DNA of 64,000 nt, from the NCBI RefSeq assembly GCF_001905385.1, contig NZ_LIPF01000005.1, positions 124,001 to 188,000 on the forward strand. The letters are read 5' to 3'. The translations under genes and the position numbers were made by a program. Under the pieces are notes generated by a model, which was not told the origin of the DNA, did no database searches, and was given only the letters and a program-made list of their open reading frames with translations. Within the stretch, counting starts at the first letter, position 1, and every line of letters starts with the position of its first letter. This document shows, piece after piece, positions 36,055-44,891 of the stretch. This DNA comes from Streptomyces sp. CB02414. Lineage in GTDB: Bacteria; Actinomycetota; Actinomycetes; Streptomycetales; Streptomycetaceae.

Positions 36055-36069
36055 GTCAGGTAGCCTGAC
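36055..36069. promoter_or_regulatory. MarR operator 1
   Basis: GTCAGG-TAG-CCTGAC is a perfect 6-3-6 palindrome in the MarR/queD intergenic region. Confidence 0.65.
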
Positions 36070-36080
36070 ACTCGTTGAAC

Positions 36081-36095
36081 GTCAGGCACGCTGAC
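36081..36095. promoter_or_regulatory. MarR operator 2
   Basis: GTCAG-GCACG-CTGAC is a perfect 5-5-5 palindrome whose centre is 26 bases from that of operator 1. Its arms match operator 1, so both are probably bound by the same MarR dimer type. Confidence 0.65.
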
Positions 36096-36117
36096 AATCC
36101 TGCGGTCGGAGGCTCCC

Positions 36118-36675
36118 ATGACCATCGAGTTCGCCAGGCGCACCCACTCCCTCATCCCCGCCGAACCGGGCAGGCCCTACTTCATCGAGAAGGGCCTGGG
36201 CGACCGCGCCCACCTCTTCGGCGACCTGATCACCGTCTACGCGGGCGGTCCGCAGACCGAGAACACCTTCAACTTCTTCACCTGCGAAGGCCCCAAGGGC
36301 GACATCATCCCGGCCCACTCCCACCCGGACACCTACGAGGTCTTCTTCGTCACCCAGGGTGCCGTCCGGCTCTTCGTGGAGGACCTGGAGGGCGAGCAGG
36401 AGGAGCGGCTCCTGACCGCCGGCGACTTCGGCTTCGTACCCAAGAACTGCCCGCACGCCTACCGCATCGAGCGCCACCACAGCCAGATCGTCGGCGTCGC
36501 GGCGGGTCCCGGCGGCACCTTCGAGCGGTTCTTCGAGACCCTCGGCACCGACACCGGAGAACTCGGCCTGCCGCAGCGCCCGTTCGTACCCGGGCCGCAC
36601 AAGTTCGCCACCGTGCCCCAGGAGTACGACGTGACCTTCCTGCCCGGCCACCAGTGGCGCACGGCATCACAGTGA
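36118..36675 (+). CDS. queD: Quercetin 2,3-dioxygenase (monocupin quercetinase)
   Basis: 185 residues, a single cupin. The metal motif is IIPAHSHPDTYEVFFVTQG (two His plus Glu) with the second-motif His in PKNCPHAYRI. Length and pattern match the Streptomyces monocupin quercetinases, which cleave flavonols with release of CO, using Ni or Co. It follows two palindromes and a MarR gene. Specificity for quercetin over other flavonols is inferred. Confidence 0.88.
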   Translation: MTIEFARRTHSLIPAEPGRPYFIEKGLGDRAHLFGDLITVYAGGPQTENTFNFFTCEGPKGDIIPAHSHPDTYEVFFVTQGAVRLFVEDLEGEQEERLLTAGDFGFVPKNCPHAYRIERHHSQIVGVAAGPGGTFERFFETLGTDTGELGLPQRPFVPGPHKFATVPQEYDVTFLPGHQWRTASQ

Positions 36676-36762
36676 GAGCCCCGCACACCCGTGCCCGCCA
36701 CGCCACGTGATAGAAGCGGACATGACCACTTCGCCCCACCCCGTGCCCCTGGACGGCCACCC

Positions 36763-37485
36763 GTGACCGCCGGCATCGACACCCCGGACCGCCGCGGCCG
36801 CACCGGACTCGACCGGGCCGGCCAGGATCTGACCGGCAACCCCCGGGTCAAGATCACGGACGTACGGCTGCTCTCCAGCCACTGGTACGTCGAACGCACC
36901 ACGACCTTCGACTTCCAGCGCGCCGACGGCACCTGGAGCACCCAGGAACGCGAGACCCACGACCGCGGCAACGGCGCCACCGTGCTGCTGTACGACACCG
37001 AACGCGGAACCGTCCTCCTCACCCGGCAGTTCCGTCTCCCCGTCTACGTCAACGGCCACGCCGACGGCATGCTGATCGAGACCCCCGGCGGGCTCCTCGA
37101 CGACGAGGACGAGCACCCCGAGGTCGCCGTACGCCGCGAGGTCGTGGAGGAGACCGGGCACACCGTCGGCGAGGTCCGGCACGTCTTCGACGTCTACATG
37201 AGCCCCGGCTCGGTCACCGAGCGCGTCAGCTTCTACGCCGCCGCCTACGGCCCCGCCACCCGCACCCACGAGGGCGGCGGCCTCGACGAGGAGGGCGAGG
37301 ACATCGAAACCCTCGAACTGCCCTTCCGCCGGGCCCTGGAGATGATCCGATCCGGCGAGATCGCCGACGCGAAGACCATCATGCTGCTCCAGTGGGCGGC
37401 ACTGGAGGGCCCGTTCGCCGGCCTCGGCCGGGACACCGGGGACAGCGGGGCCGGGAAAAGCGATGGCCCGCCCCGCCTGCGGTGA
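36763..37485 (+). CDS. NUDIX hydrolase, NudK/GDP-mannose pyrophosphatase type
   Basis: 240 residues. A complete NUDIX box, GGLLDDEDEHPEVAVRREVVEETG, is centred near residue 120, and RQFRLPVYVNG precedes it as in NudK. The C-terminus FRRALEMIRSGEIADAKTIMLLQ also fits NudK. It probably hydrolyses a nucleotide sugar. GTG at 36763 is used; the N-terminal 25 residues vary in the family. Confidence 0.9.
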   Translation: MTAGIDTPDRRGRTGLDRAGQDLTGNPRVKITDVRLLSSHWYVERTTTFDFQRADGTWSTQERETHDRGNGATVLLYDTERGTVLLTRQFRLPVYVNGHADGMLIETPGGLLDDEDEHPEVAVRREVVEETGHTVGEVRHVFDVYMSPGSVTERVSFYAAAYGPATRTHEGGGLDEEGEDIETLELPFRRALEMIRSGEIADAKTIMLLQWAALEGPFAGLGRDTGDSGAGKSDGPPRLR

Positions 37486-37500
37486 CTACCGTCACCCGGC

Positions 37501-38133
37501 GTGGACACCACGGACCCGAAGGACATCGTGCGGCGCGGCTACGACGCCCTCGCGGCGCGCTACGACGAGGCATTCGGAGGTGACACCAAGTACCGGCCCT
37601 GGCTCGACGAACTCCGCCGGCTGCTCCCGGCCGGCGGCACCGTCCTCGACCTCGGCTGCGGCAGCGGTGTGCCGGTCGCCCGCACCCTGACCGACGCCGG
37701 GCACCCGGTCACCGGCGTCGACATCAGCGAGGTGCAGATCCGCAGGGCGCGCGAGCGGGTGCCCGGCGCCGAGTTCCACCGCGCCGACGTCACGGACGTC
37801 GCCTTCGAACCCGGCTCCTTCGACGCGGTGGTCTGCTTCTACGCGCTCATCCACCTCCCGCTGGTCGAACAGCCGCCGTTGCTGCGCCGGGTCGCCCGCT
37901 GGCTGCGCCCGGGCGGCCGGTTCGTCGCCACCACCGGGCACGGTGCCTGGACCGGCACCGACGAGGACTGGCTCGGCGGTGGCGCCCCGATGTGGTGGAG
38001 CCACACCGACGCCGCCGGCTACCGGGAGTGGATCACCCGGGCCGGACTGACCGTCGAGCGCGAGGAGTACGTGCCGGAGGGCGGCGACACCGGGCACACC
38101 CTCTTCTGGGCGCGCAGGTCAGTCAGCCCCTGA
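37501..38133 (+). CDS. Class I SAM-dependent methyltransferase
   Basis: 210 residues. Motif I VLDLGCGSGVPVARTL, motif II VTGVDISEVQIRRAR, acidic FHRADVTDVAF and motif IV FDAVVCFYALIHLP are intact. Substrate unknown. GTG at 37501 lies 15 bases after the NUDIX gene. Its 3' end overlaps that of the convergent GntR gene by 11 bases. Confidence 0.92.
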   Translation: MDTTDPKDIVRRGYDALAARYDEAFGGDTKYRPWLDELRRLLPAGGTVLDLGCGSGVPVARTLTDAGHPVTGVDISEVQIRRARERVPGAEFHRADVTDVAFEPGSFDAVVCFYALIHLPLVEQPPLLRRVARWLRPGGRFVATTGHGAWTGTDEDWLGGGAPMWWSHTDAAGYREWITRAGLTVEREEYVPEGGDTGHTLFWARRSVSP

Positions 38134-38908
38134 CCAGCAGCTGGAAGTCGAAGGCGTACCGGGACGCCCGGTAGACGTGCGTCCCGTACTCGACCGGCCG
38201 GCCGGTGTCGTCGTACGCCGTGCGCCGCATGGTCAGCAGGGCGGCGCCCTCCTTCTCGTCGAGGCACACGGCCTCCTCGCGGGCGGCGGTACGGGCGCCG
38301 ACGGTCTGGCGGGCGCTGTGCAGGGTGATGCCGGACGCGCGCATCATCCGGTACAGGCCCGTCGACTCCAGCCGGGCACCGTCCAGCTCCAGCAGCCCCG
38401 GCGGCAGGTAGTTGCACAGCAGCGCGACGGGCTGGCCGTGGGTGAGGCGCAGCCGTTCCAGGACGGTGACCTCGCCGCCCGCCGCGACACCGAGGGCCGC
38501 GGCCACGTCGGCGGGGGCCGGGACGGTCTCGTTGCGCACCACCCGCGTGGTGGGCCCCTGTCCGGCCGCCTCCAGGTCGTCGTAGAGACTGCTCAGCTCC
38601 AGCGGGCGCTTGACCTGACTGTGCACCACCTGCGTGCCCACCCCGCGCCGCCGGACCAGCAGCCCCTTGTCGACCAGGGACTGGATGGCCTGGCGGACGG
38701 TCGGCCGGGACAGGCCGAGGCGGACGGAGAGGTCGACCTCGTTGCCCAGGAGGTTGCCCGGGGCGAGGACGCCGTGCTCTATCGCCGCCTCCAGCTGCTG
38801 GGCGAGCTGGTAGTACAGCGGCACCGGACTGCTCCGGTCCAGGGCGAAGTCCAGACCGCTGAGCGCGGGGGCGGTCACGGCACGTGCCCGGTCGCCGGTT
38901 CTCGCCAT
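38123..38908 (-). CDS. GntR family regulator of the inositol genes
   Basis: 261 residues. N-terminal winged helix (PLYYQLAQQLEAAIEHGVLAPGNLLGNEVDLSVRLGLSRPTVRQAIQSLVDKGLLVRRRGVGTQV) and a C-terminal UTRA ligand domain. ATG at 38908 has GGGAGG upstream. It is 32 bases after iolD on the same strand, so it is the last gene of the iolC-J-B-D operon. GntR-family repressors of inositol catabolism are known in Streptomyces; an inositol intermediate is the likely inducer. Confidence 0.9.
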   Translation of the reverse strand: MARTGDRARAVTAPALSGLDFALDRSSPVPLYYQLAQQLEAAIEHGVLAPGNLLGNEVDLSVRLGLSRPTVRQAIQSLVDKGLLVRRRGVGTQVVHSQVKRPLELSSLYDDLEAAGQGPTTRVVRNETVPAPADVAAALGVAAGGEVTVLERLRLTHGQPVALLCNYLPPGLLELDGARLESTGLYRMMRASGITLHSARQTVGARTAAREEAVCLDEKEGAALLTMRRTAYDDTGRPVEYGTHVYRASRYAFDFQLLVRG

Positions 38909-38940
38909 GGACGTACCTCCCTTGCGTCGGTGACGGGCTC

Positions 38941-40815
38941 TCAGAGGTGGCGGCGGCGGTCGGCGACCGCGCGTTCGTACCGCGCGCGTGCGCCGGTGGC
39001 GGCCTCGCGGGCGGACACCTCGGCCACCGGCACGTCCCACCAGGCCTCGGCGGCGGGAGCGGTCGGCGTCGGGTCGGTCTCGACGTAGACGCACGTCGGC
39101 CGGTCCGACGCGCGTGCCGTCCGCAGGGCCTCGCGCAGCTCCCGTACGGTCTTGGCGCGCAGCACCTCCATGCCGAGGCTGGCCGCGTTGGCGGCGAGGT
39201 CGACGGGCAGGGGAGCGCCGGTGAAGGAGCCGTCGGCCACCCGGTGGCGGTACGCCGTGCCGAACCGCTCGGCACCCACCGACTCGGACAGACCGCCGAT
39301 CGAGGCGTAGCCGTGGTTCTGCACGAGGACCATCTTCACCGGCAGGTTCTCCTGCACGGCGGTGACGATCTCCGTCGGGTTCATCAGGTAGGTGCCGTCG
39401 CCGACCAGCGCCCACACCGGCGTTCCCGGCGCGGCCTGCTGGACGCCGAGCGCGGCCGGGATCTCGTAGCCCATGCAGGAGTAGCCGTACTCCAGGTGGT
39501 ACTGGCGCGGAGAGCGGGCCCGCCACAGCTTGTGCAGGTCGCCGGGGAGCGAACCGGCCGCGTTGATCACCACGTCCTCGTCGCCGACGACCGCGTCCAG
39601 CGCGCCCAGCACCTGCGTCTGGGTGGGGACGGCGCTGTCGTCGTCGGCGCGGTAGGCGGCCCGTACGACCTCCTCCCAGCGGGACCTGCCCTCGCGGTAC
39701 CCGGACTCGTACGCCGCGTCCACGCGGTGGCCGGTCAGTCCCTCCGTCAGTGCGGTGAGCCCGGTCCGGGCGTCGCAGACCAGGGTGCGGGCGGCGAGCT
39801 TGTGGGCGTCGAAGGCGGTGATGTTGAGGTTGAGGAAGCGGACGCCGGGGTGCTGGAAGAGGGTGCCGGAGGCGGTGGTGAAGTCGGAGTAGCGGGTTCC
39901 GACGCCGATCACCAGGTCGGCGGTGCGGGCGAGGTCGTCGGCGACGGTGGTGCCGGTGTGGCCGATGCCGCCGAGGTCGGCCGGATGGTCGTGGCGCAGG
40001 GCGCCCTTGCCGGCCTGGGTGGAGGCGACCGGGATGCCGGTGGCGTCCACCAGCGCCCGCAGCGCCTCCTCGGCCTCGCTGTGGTGGACGCCGCCGCCCG
40101 CGACGATCAGCGGGCGTTCGGCGGCGCGGACCGCCCGGACCGCCTCGGCCAGTTCCACCGCGTCGGGCGCCGGCCGCCGCACCCGCCAGACGCGGTCGGC
40201 GAAGAACTCCTCGGGCCAGTCGTACGCCTCCGCCTGCACGTCCTGGGGGAGCGCGAGGGTGACGGCGCCGGTCTCGGCCGGGTCGGTGAGCACGCGCACC
40301 GCCTGGAGCGCGGAGGCGACGAGGGCCTCGGGGCGGGTGATCCGGTCGAAGTAGCGGGAGACGGGGCGCAGGGTGTCGTTGACCGACAGGTCGGCCTCGA
40401 CCGGGTGCTCCAGCTGCTGGAGCAGCGGGTCGGCGGCGTGCGAGGCGAAGTAGTCGCCGGGGAGCAGGAGGACCGGGAGGCGGTTGATCGTGGCGAGCGC
40501 GGCGCCGGTGACCAGGTTGGTGGCGCCGGGTCCGATGGACGTCGTCACCGCCTGCGCGGACAGGCGGTTCAGGTGCCGGGCGTGGCCCACGGCCGCGTGC
40601 ACCATGGCCTGTTCGTTGCGGCCCTGGTGGTACGGCATGACGTCGGCGTACTCGACGAGGGCCTGGCCGATTCCGGCCACGTTGCCGTGGCCGAAGATCC
40701 CCCAGGTACCGGCGATCAGGCGGCGCCGCACGCCGTCGCGTTCGGTGTACTGGGCGGCCAGGAAGCGCACCAGGGCCTGAGCGGTGGTCAGTCGGCGGGT
40801 GGCGGCGGCGCTCAT
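38941..40815 (-). CDS. iolD: 3D-(3,5/4)-trihydroxycyclohexane-1,2-dione hydrolase
   Basis: 624 residues, a thiamine-diphosphate enzyme: N-terminal pyrimidine domain (GTWGIFGHGNVAGIGQALVEY, TSIGPGATN), central domain (TQAGKGALRHDHPADLGGIGHTG) and the C-terminal ThDP motif VGDGTYLMNPTE (GDG...NN variant). It opens the inositol ring in the third step. Length matches IolD. It overlaps iolB by 4 bases. Confidence 0.95.
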   Translation of the reverse strand: MSAAATRRLTTAQALVRFLAAQYTERDGVRRRLIAGTWGIFGHGNVAGIGQALVEYADVMPYHQGRNEQAMVHAAVGHARHLNRLSAQAVTTSIGPGATNLVTGAALATINRLPVLLLPGDYFASHAADPLLQQLEHPVEADLSVNDTLRPVSRYFDRITRPEALVASALQAVRVLTDPAETGAVTLALPQDVQAEAYDWPEEFFADRVWRVRRPAPDAVELAEAVRAVRAAERPLIVAGGGVHHSEAEEALRALVDATGIPVASTQAGKGALRHDHPADLGGIGHTGTTVADDLARTADLVIGVGTRYSDFTTASGTLFQHPGVRFLNLNITAFDAHKLAARTLVCDARTGLTALTEGLTGHRVDAAYESGYREGRSRWEEVVRAAYRADDDSAVPTQTQVLGALDAVVGDEDVVINAAGSLPGDLHKLWRARSPRQYHLEYGYSCMGYEIPAALGVQQAAPGTPVWALVGDGTYLMNPTEIVTAVQENLPVKMVLVQNHGYASIGGLSESVGAERFGTAYRHRVADGSFTGAPLPVDLAANAASLGMEVLRAKTVRELREALRTARASDRPTCVYVETDPTPTAPAAEAWWDVPVAEVSAREAATGARARYERAVADRRRHL

Positions 40816-41723
40816 GCGGACCTCTCCGGTGCGGTGTAGAGGGGGAGTCGGGGGTCGACGGGCTGGTCCGGCCAGGTGTCGCGGATCCAGGCGTGGTCGG
40901 GGTGGTCGCAGATCAGCCAGGCGCGTTCGGCCTCCGGGCCGGCCATGACGTTGAGGTAGTACATGTGGTGGCCGGGGACCGCCATCGACGGTCCGTGCCA
41001 GCCGTCGGGGATCAGCACGACGTCTCCGTCGCGCACCTCGGCCAGCACGTCCGTGCCCTGCCCGTGCCCGGAGGAGGAGACGCGCTGGTAGCCGAGGCCG
41101 GGGGTGCCGTCGTGGGCCGCGAACTCGAAGTAGTAGATCTCCTCCAGCACGGACTCCTCGCCGGGACGGTGCTCGTCGTGCTTGTGCGGCGGGAAGGACG
41201 ACCAGTTGCCGCCGGGGGTGACGACCTCGACCGCGATGAGCTTGTCACACTCGAACACCCCGGCCGCACCGAAGTTGTTGACCTGCCGCGAGCAGTTCCC
41301 GGTGCCCCGCAGCTCCACCGGCACCGACGACGCCGGTCCGTAGCGGGCGGGCAGGCGGCGGGTGCAGCGGGCGCCGGTGAGGGCGAACCGGCCCCCTCCG
41401 GCGGTCGTCACGGTCGTACGGGCGTCACGCGGTACGTACGCGAAGTCGCTGACGCCGCTGAACACGCTGTCCCGGCCGGTGAGTTCGAAGGTCTCCCGGC
41501 CGAAGTCGTCGGCCGTGGCGACCGTGCAGGCGCCGCTGAGCGGGAGGACGATCCACTCGCTGTCCCCGCTGTCGAAGGAGTGGCTGCCGCCGGGCGGCAG
41601 GTCGAGCACGCGCAGGGCCGAGTGGCCCCAGCCGGCCTTCTCGGGCGTCACGTCGACGGTCAGCCCACCGTCCGCCGCCTTGCCCGCCGGGAGGTGGTTG
41701 CCCGCCGGGAGGTGGTACGTCAT
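40812..41723 (-). CDS. iolB: 5-deoxy-glucuronate isomerase
   Basis: 303 residues of the two-cupin IolB/KduI-like family: GWGHSALRVLDLPPGGSHSF, FPPHKHDEHRPGEESVLEEIYYFEF (metal-binding His/Glu) and VLIPDGWHGPSMAVPGHHMYYLNVMAG. It isomerises 5-deoxyglucuronate to 2-deoxy-5-keto-gluconate. The N-terminus YHLPAGNHLPAGK is a six-residue duplication caused by an 18-bp tandem repeat. Confidence 0.95.
   Translation of the reverse strand: MTYHLPAGNHLPAGKAADGGLTVDVTPEKAGWGHSALRVLDLPPGGSHSFDSGDSEWIVLPLSGACTVATADDFGRETFELTGRDSVFSGVSDFAYVPRDARTTVTTAGGGRFALTGARCTRRLPARYGPASSVPVELRGTGNCSRQVNNFGAAGVFECDKLIAVEVVTPGGNWSSFPPHKHDEHRPGEESVLEEIYYFEFAAHDGTPGLGYQRVSSSGHGQGTDVLAEVRDGDVVLIPDGWHGPSMAVPGHHMYYLNVMAGPEAERAWLICDHPDHAWIRDTWPDQPVDPRLPLYTAPERSA
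41681..41716 (-). repeat. 18-bp tandem duplication in iolB
   Basis: Two perfect copies of an 18-base unit (41681-41698 and 41699-41716), in frame, duplicate HLPAGN near the N-terminus of IolB. Confidence 0.85.
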
Positions 41724-41765
41724 CTCCTCTTCCCCTCTCGTCGTGTCTCGTCGTGTCCGCTTCGG

Positions 41766-42653
41766 TCACAGCAGTCCGACCGCCGTGTCCACCGCCTGTT
41801 CCACACTGCCCTCGGCCGGGTAGAGCAGCGAGCGGCCGACGACCATGCCCTGCACGGTGGGCAGCCGCAGCGCCTTGCGCCAGCGTTCGTAGGCGGCGGC
41901 CTGATCCGCCGGGGAGCCGCCTATGTCGCCGCCGAGCAGGACGGCGGGCAGCGTGGAGGTCTCCAGGACCTCGCCCATGTCGTCCGGGTCGTGGGTGACG
42001 GGCAGTTTCAGCCAGGTGTAGGCCGACGTGCCGCCCAGCCCCGAGGCGATGGCGATGGACCGGGTGACGGCCTGGGCGGACAGGTCGTTGCGGACCCGGC
42101 CCCCGACGCGGCGGGAGATGAACGGCTCGACGAAGACGGGCAGTTCCCGCGCGGCCATCGCGTCCACCGCGCGGGCGGTCGCCTCCATGGTGGCCAGCGA
42201 GCCGGGGTCGTCGTAGTCGATGCGCAGCAGCAGCTTGCCCGCGTCGAAGCGGAGCCGGGCGATGTCCTCCGCGCGGTGGCCGGTGAAGCGGTCGTCCATC
42301 TCGAAGGCGGCCCCCGCGAGGCCGCCGCGGTTCATGGAACCCATGACGACCTTGTCGTCCAGCACCCCGAGCAGCAGCAGGTCCTCCAGCACGTCGGCGG
42401 TGGCGAGCACCCCGTCGACGCCGGGCCGGGACAACGCCGTGCACAGGCGTTCCAGCAGGTCGGCCCGGTTGGCCATGGCGAGCCCGCGGTCGCCGACACC
42501 GAGCGCGCCGCGCGCCGGGTGGTCGGCGGCCACGATCATCAGGCGTCCGGAGCCGCCGATCAGCGGACGGCGTACCCGGCGGGCCGCCGCCTCGGCGATC
42601 GCCTCCGGGTGGCGGGCTCTGACCGTGGTGAGGTCGGGGATGCTGAGGGACAA
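41766..42653 (-). CDS. Class I aldolase-like protein of the inositol operon (Cgl0159/IolJ-type)
   Basis: 295 residues, a (beta/alpha)8 fold of the Cgl0159 family. Conserved are IVAADHPARGALGVG, MGSMNRGGLAGAAFEMDDRF, LRIDYDDPGS and WLKLPVTHDPDDMG, where the Lys may form the Schiff base. It probably cleaves 2-deoxy-5-keto-gluconate-6-phosphate, replacing IolJ. TTG at 42653 is chosen for GGAG 7 bases upstream; the frame is open further up but overlaps iolC. Confidence 0.83.
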   Translation of the reverse strand: MSLSIPDLTTVRARHPEAIAEAAARRVRRPLIGGSGRLMIVAADHPARGALGVGDRGLAMANRADLLERLCTALSRPGVDGVLATADVLEDLLLLGVLDDKVVMGSMNRGGLAGAAFEMDDRFTGHRAEDIARLRFDAGKLLLRIDYDDPGSLATMEATARAVDAMAARELPVFVEPFISRRVGGRVRNDLSAQAVTRSIAIASGLGGTSAYTWLKLPVTHDPDDMGEVLETSTLPAVLLGGDIGGSPADQAAAYERWRKALRLPTVQGMVVGRSLLYPAEGSVEQAVDTAVGLL

Positions 42654-42666
42654 GGCGTTGCTCCGT

Positions 42667-43629
42667 TCAGGGAGTGGCTCGCGCGAGGAGGTCGTCGACC
42701 TCCGCCCCGGTGGGCATCGCGGAGGAACAGGCGAGACGGGAGGCGACGAGGGCGCCGGCCGCGTTGGCGTACCGCATGGTCCGCTCCAGGTCCCAGCCGG
42801 AGAGCAGACCGTGGCAGAGCGAGCCGCCGAACGCGTCGCCCGCGCCGAGGCCATTGACCACCTCGACGGGCACCGGGGGCACCTCGGCGCTGCGGCCGTC
42901 GCGGTGCACGGCGAGGACGCCCTCCGGGCCCTGCTTGACCACGGCCAGCTCGACGCCGGCGGCCAGCAGCGCCTCGGCGCAGGCGCGCGGTTCGCGTACG
43001 CCCGTGGCGATCTCGCACTCGTCGACGTTGCCGACCGCGACGGTCGCGTGCCGCAGCGCCTCGGCGTAGTACGGGCGGGCCTGGTCGGGGTCGGTCCAGA
43101 ACATCGGGCGCCAGTCCAGGTCGAAGACCGTGGTGCCGGACTTCGCGCGGTGGGCGAGGGCGGCGAGGGTCGCCGTGCGGCTCGGCTCCTCGCTCAGCCC
43201 GGTGCCGGTGATCCAGAAGACGGAGGCGGCGCGGACGGCGTCGAGGTCCAGCTCCTCGGGGTGGATCTCCAGGTCGGGGGCCTTCGGGCGGCGGTAGAAG
43301 TACAGCGGGAAGTCGTCCGGGGGGAAGATCTCGCAGAACGTGACGGGGGTCGGGTACGCGGCGACCGGGGTGACCCAGCGGTCGTCCACGCCGAACTCCT
43401 TCAACGCCCGGTGCAGGAAGCCGCCGAACGGGTCCTCGCCCGTGCGGGTGATGACGGCCGTGGCACGGCCGAGCCGGGCGGCGGCGACCGCCACGTTGGC
43501 GGCCGAACCGCCGAGAAACTTCCCGAAGGTCTCAACCTCCGCCAGGGGTACGCCCGTCTGCAAGGGATAGAGATCGACCCCGATGCGGCCCATCGTGATC
43601 AGATCGAAACGCGGGACTGACTCGGCCAT
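42667..43629 (-). CDS. iolC: 5-dehydro-2-deoxygluconokinase
   Basis: 320 residues of the PfkB/ribokinase family: GGSAANVAVAAARLG, the DFPLYFYR motif of IolC, and the catalytic VNGLGAGDAFGGSLCHGLL (anion hole plus Asp base). It phosphorylates 2-deoxy-5-keto-gluconate. ATG at 43629 is the first gene of the minus-strand operon and faces the ABC transporter across a large inverted repeat. Confidence 0.93.
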   Translation of the reverse strand: MAESVPRFDLITMGRIGVDLYPLQTGVPLAEVETFGKFLGGSAANVAVAAARLGRATAVITRTGEDPFGGFLHRALKEFGVDDRWVTPVAAYPTPVTFCEIFPPDDFPLYFYRRPKAPDLEIHPEELDLDAVRAASVFWITGTGLSEEPSRTATLAALAHRAKSGTTVFDLDWRPMFWTDPDQARPYYAEALRHATVAVGNVDECEIATGVREPRACAEALLAAGVELAVVKQGPEGVLAVHRDGRSAEVPPVPVEVVNGLGAGDAFGGSLCHGLLSGWDLERTMRYANAAGALVASRLACSSAMPTGAEVDDLLARATP

Positions 43630-43695
43630 GTGCGACGCTCCTCGGGCTGGGCGGGGGGCCTGCCGCCTCCCAGGTGTATGGCTCCCGGACGACCA

Positions 43696-43759
43696 TGTCA
43701 ATACTTTGTACTTACATTCGGACCTGTGAGTGAAATGATGTCTTGACAAAGTATTGACA
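43696..43759. promoter_or_regulatory. Inverted repeat controlling the divergent inositol promoters
   Basis: TGTCAATACTTTGT (43696-43709) and ACAAAGTATTGACA (43746-43759) are perfect 14-bp arms 36 bases apart. Each arm carries a TTGACA: one is a -35 for the iolC operon (-10 TACACC, 17-base spacing), the other for the transporter (-10 TTGTAT at 43777, 17-base spacing). A repressor on the arms would shut both promoters. The GntR product is the likely binder. Confidence 0.75.
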
Positions 43760-43868
43760 GCGGGCGTCTCAAGGACTTGTATCCGGACCCAGCGCAGCAA
43801 CAGCCGTTCTTCTCTGGTCTGGCACACGGCTTCCCCGTCGCACAGTCGCACAGTGAGGTGCAGGAAAG

Positions 43869-44891
43869 ATGGACCGCTCTTCGCACGCCCGCTCCCGCAG
43901 ATTCGCCCCCGCCGTGGCCCTCGCCGCCGCCGCGGCCCTGACCCTCGCCGGCTGCTCCAGCGGCTCCGGAGGGAAGAAGGCCGACGAGGAGGGGGACTCG
44001 GGCGCCTCCGCGGGCAAGGCGAACACCCCGCGCATGACCGTCGCCCTGGTCACCCACCAGGCGCCCGGCGACACGTTCTGGGACATCGTCCGCAAGGGCG
44101 CGGAGGCCGCAGCCGCCAAGGACAACATCAAGCTCGTCTACTCCGCCGACCCGAACGCGGGCAACCAGGCCAACCTGGTGCAGAACGCGATCGACCAGAA
44201 GGTCGACGGCATCGCCGTCACCCTCGCCAAGCCGGACGCCCTGCGCGGCGTCCTCGGCAAGGCGGAGAAGGCGGGGATACCCGTCGTCGGGCTCAACTCC
44301 GGTCTGGCGGACTGGAAGGAGCTCGGCCTGATGTCGTTCTTCGGCCAGGACGAGAGCGTGGCGGGCGAGGCGTTCGGCAAGAAGCTGAACGAGGTGGGTT
44401 CCGAGAAGGCCCTCTGCGTCATCCACGAACAGGGCAACGTCGGCCTGACCCAGCGCTGCGACGGCCTGAAGAAGACCTTCGAGGGCTCGGTGGAGAACCT
44501 CTACGTCAACGGCGCCGACAAGCCCTCGGTCAAGGCGACGGTCACCGCCAAACTGCAGGAGGACGGCGACATCGACCACGTCGTCACCCTCGGCGCCCCG
44601 TTCGCCATGGTCGCCGTGCAGTCGGTGGACGAGACCGGCAGCAAGGCGAAGGTCGCCACCTTCGACCTCAACAAGGAGCTGACCGGCGCCATCGAGAAGG
44701 GCGACATCGAGTTCGCCGTCGACCAGCAGCCCTACCTCCAGGGCTACCTCGCCGTCGACGGCCTGTGGCTGTACAAGAACAACGGCAACTACAGCGGCGG
44801 CGGTGAGCAGCCGGTGCTGACCGGCCCGGCCTTCGTCGACAAGTCCAACGTCAAGGCCGTCGCCGAGTTCGCCGCGAAGGGCACCCGGTGA
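43869..44891 (+). CDS. Sugar/inositol ABC transporter substrate-binding lipoprotein
   Basis: 340 residues. The signal peptide ends LTLAGC (lipobox, Cys about 27), then a Gly/Ser linker. The mature part is a periplasmic-binding-protein fold of the ribose/galactose type (VALVTHQAPGDTFWDIVRKGAEAAA, VDGIAVTLAKPDAL, VVTLGAPFAMVAVQSV, VDQQPYLQGYLAVDGLWLY). The ligand is likely myo-inositol given the operator and neighbours. Overlaps the permease gene. Confidence 0.92.
   Translation: MDRSSHARSRRFAPAVALAAAAALTLAGCSSGSGGKKADEEGDSGASAGKANTPRMTVALVTHQAPGDTFWDIVRKGAEAAAAKDNIKLVYSADPNAGNQANLVQNAIDQKVDGIAVTLAKPDALRGVLGKAEKAGIPVVGLNSGLADWKELGLMSFFGQDESVAGEAFGKKLNEVGSEKALCVIHEQGNVGLTQRCDGLKKTFEGSVENLYVNGADKPSVKATVTAKLQEDGDIDHVVTLGAPFAMVAVQSVDETGSKAKVATFDLNKELTGAIEKGDIEFAVDQQPYLQGYLAVDGLWLYKNNGNYSGGGEQPVLTGPAFVDKSNVKAVAEFAAKGTR

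Noticed and set aside
38884..40839. A 651-residue plus-strand frame opposite iolD
   Set aside because: A shadow of iolD, which has complete ThDP-enzyme motifs on the minus strand.
43686..43868. A small ORF in the iolC/transporter intergenic region
   Set aside because: Upstream extensions of the iolC frame run through the inverted repeat and promoter boxes and have no RBS; regulatory DNA explains it better.
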